This document shows, piece by piece, positions 41,309 through 42,649 of a stretch of 42,649 bases of DNA (position 1 is the first letter of the stretch; every line of letters starts with the position of its first letter). The stretch is from an uncultured Eubacteriales bacterium (GTDB lineage Bacteria; Bacillota; Clostridia; Oscillospirales; Oscillospiraceae). Position numbers and translations under genes: made by a program. Location of the stretch: NCBI GenBank assembly GCA_900549485.1, contig UROG01000021.1:1-42649 (forward strand), in the 5' to 3' direction. Under the pieces are notes generated by a model. The model was not told the DNA's origin. It saw only the letters and a program-made list of their open reading frames with translations, and searched no databases.

Positions 41309-41734
41309 ATGATAGAAATAAGCACAGAAAACGTAAAACGCATAACAGTCTGGCTCAAACCTGAACTGTTATCTCGCATAGACGGTTGGCTCGAAACTGC
41401 CAACTGCAAAAACAGAAGTGAGTTCATCAGCAAGGCGCTCAGATTTTACATGGGCTACCTTGCAACAGACGATGTCAGCTCATACGTCTGCGAATCTGTC
41501 TCACAAAACATTCGTGGGATGCTGTCAGAGAACACAAACAGGATCTCAAAGCTCATGTTCAAGTGGAGCGTCGAGCTCAACATGATGATGCACATAGTCG
41601 CGGTCCACTTCAAGGATGATGTCTCAGACCTTCGCGCTCTGCGGGGTTACTCAGCGGATGAGGTCAAGCGCACATATGGAAATATTTCTTTCGATACCGC
41701 TCTGGATATTCAGCGCGGTAACTCTGAAGATTGA
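41309..41734 (+). CDS. Ribbon-helix-helix mobilization accessory protein (MobC/CopG-like)
   Basis: 141 residues. KRITVWLKPELLSRIDGWLETANCKNRSEFISKALRFYMGYL is a ribbon-helix-helix DNA-binding motif; the rest is helical. In mobilizable elements such proteins bind oriT with the relaxase. The start is uncertain: GGAGG at 41302-41306 is only 2 bases from the ATG at 41309, and earlier in-frame TTG/GTG codons exist. The stop overlaps the relaxase ATG by one base (TGATG), so the two are coupled and probably act together. Confidence 0.78.
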   Translation: MIEISTENVKRITVWLKPELLSRIDGWLETANCKNRSEFISKALRFYMGYLATDDVSSYVCESVSQNIRGMLSENTNRISKLMFKWSVELNMMMHIVAVHFKDDVSDLRALRGYSADEVKRTYGNISFDTALDIQRGNSED

Positions 41735-42649
41735 TGGCAGGTGTGTTTCTCTCTTCGCCATATCTCAAAGGCGGAAAGCAGTCGGCGAAGCTTGCAAACC
41801 TCACAAAATATATTTCAACACGCGAAGGAGTTGAACTGCTCAAAGATACCGGCAGCAGCTTACCCGCAACAAAACAGCAGCAGGATTTTATATCTCGGCT
41901 GCTCAAAATGTTTCCGGACACTCGTGAGATGCCGGAGTATGAAGATTACCAGACAGAGAATTCTCAGAAGAATGCCGCGGAGTTTATTTCTCAGGTACAA
42001 GAAAACTACGCATATCTGCTGGACAAGCGTGAAAACTATGTTGACTACGTTGCAAACCGTCCCGGTGTAAGGAAGCTCGGTGAGCATGGTCTGTGGAATG
42101 CGGACGGTAAAGTACCTGTACTGCAAAATGCAATCGATGAGGTTGCTAATCATCTGGGCAACGTCTGGACACCGGTCATTGCGATACAACGTTCAGATGC
42201 GGAACGTCTTGGATATGATTCTGCCGAGAGCTGGCGTTCACTCATCTGCTCTGAGATAGACCAGATAGCTAAAGCGTATAAGATACTGCCATCACACTTG
42301 AAATGGTACGCTGCGTTCCACGAGAAGGCGCGCAGCGTACATGTGCATCTGGTCATCTTCTCGACCGATCCGAATGAAGGCTATCTCACCAAGCCTGCGA
42401 TACTTGAGTTGAGGTCTGCGCTCACACGGCAGATATTCAAGGATGACCTAAAGAATATCTACGTTCAGCAGACCGCGTACAGAGACCAGCTTCAAGAGAA
42501 TGCTCTGGCGGTCATGGAGTCGTTGATTCAGAAAATGCAGGATGGTGAGTTAGTAAGTCCAAAACTCGAACTGCTCATAACTGAGCTTGCTGAACGTCTG
42601 CAAAACTACTCCGGCAAAAAAGTATACGGTTATCTGCCACCGGCCACAA
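41734..42649 (+). CDS. MobP-type relaxase, 3' part outside the window
   Basis: 305 codons are seen, with no stop before the end. The start MAGVFLSSPYLKGGKQSAKL, ANLTKYISTREGVELL fits the MobP2/MobP3 (MobL-like) relaxases of Firmicutes. NRPGVRKLGEHGLWN and SLICSEIDQIAKAYKI are followed by FHEKARSVHVHLVIFS, where H196, H203 and H205 form the metal-binding histidine triad of HUH relaxases. It nicks oriT and leads the DNA strand out in conjugation. It starts on the stop of the ribbon-helix-helix gene. It shows the island is a mobilizable or conjugative element. The C-terminal part is outside the window. Confidence 0.85.
   Translation, partial: MAGVFLSSPYLKGGKQSAKLANLTKYISTREGVELLKDTGSSLPATKQQQDFISRLLKMFPDTREMPEYEDYQTENSQKNAAEFISQVQENYAYLLDKRENYVDYVANRPGVRKLGEHGLWNADGKVPVLQNAIDEVANHLGNVWTPVIAIQRSDAERLGYDSAESWRSLICSEIDQIAKAYKILPSHLKWYAAFHEKARSVHVHLVIFSTDPNEGYLTKPAILELRSALTRQIFKDDLKNIYVQQTAYRDQLQENALAVMESLIQKMQDGELVSPKLELLITELAERLQNYSGKKVYGYLPPAT

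Noticed and set aside
40972..41364. 130-codon frame from the TTG at 40972
   Set aside because: It runs through a terminator and the start of the ribbon-helix-helix gene, and its product is rich in Arg, Cys and Trp as out-of-frame reads are.

Overview
The window looks like the chromosome of an anaerobic, Gram-positive, probably spore-forming member of the Clostridia, most likely near the Oscillospiraceae/Ruminococcaceae. This is inference from content: an oxygen-independent HemZ, a BofC-type protein, an AbrB/SpoVT fragment, infC-rpmI-rplT with a Firmicutes-type attenuator leader, a CarD regulator, a YerC/TrpR-like regulator, a 2-hydroxyacyl-CoA dehydratase-type operon, BIG2 surface proteins and an NlpC/P60 protein with SH3b repeats. 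The chromosomal part has moderately high GC and dense, mostly one-directional gene clusters. The right-hand quarter has patches that are clearly more AT-rich.

Layout. 1-4100 (minus): a metallo-enzyme operon made of a CooC-like ATPase, two 2-hydroxyacyl-CoA dehydratase-family subunits and, at the left edge, the start of the activator ATPase. A 40-bp direct repeat and a 16-bp inverted repeat lie between the large subunit and the activator. 4240-7904 (minus): acyltransferase, thiI, cinA, closed by a strong terminator. 7931-9059 (minus): BofC-like protein, DUF1292 protein and a structured RNA with its own terminator that I read as 6S RNA. 9208-13965 (plus): class A penicillin-binding protein behind a structured leader, a small conserved protein, and an SH3b/NlpC-P60 hydrolase. 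13989-17481 (minus): a DUF3298 lipoprotein, a MotA/TolQ-like protein and a MotB/OmpA-like protein, with no flagellar genes in view. 17769-19700 (plus): a BIG2 surface protein with a KTGD-type wall-sorting tail. 19714-22125 (minus): hemZ and a uridine-kinase-like protein. 22308-25143 (plus): CarD regulator, aminotransferase, Dus-family enzyme. 25258-28254 (minus): LysM protein and a Cache-HAMP-PP2C phosphatase, separated by tandem palindromes. 28349-31893 (plus): AMP-forming acyl-CoA ligase, infC-rpmI-rplT, YerC-like regulator.

From about 32185 to the right end lies a mobile or defence island. A spoVT-like gene breaks off at codon 34 at its left edge. A minus-strand operon follows from one good promoter at 40752-40780: rhuM, a broken small gene, a two-helix membrane protein, a 5'-truncated type III methyltransferase (mod), a 148-residue unknown, an intact type III restriction subunit (res), and a TPR protein with a HEPN-like end. 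The membrane protein and mod are joined head-on across what looks like a microhomology deletion, so the methyltransferase has lost its catalytic DPPY half while the helicase-nuclease remains whole. To the right, on the plus strand, are a stem-loop region, a ribbon-helix-helix protein and the N-terminal third or so of a MobP-type relaxase running off the end. The island is therefore probably an integrative mobilizable element.

Functionally, the chromosomal part is a mix of housekeeping (translation, tRNA thiolation and dihydrouridylation, haem, cell wall) and envelope sensing. The most unusual parts are the CooC-like/dehydratase operon, the MotAB-like/lipoprotein trio, and the decayed type III defence operon with its extra unknown genes.
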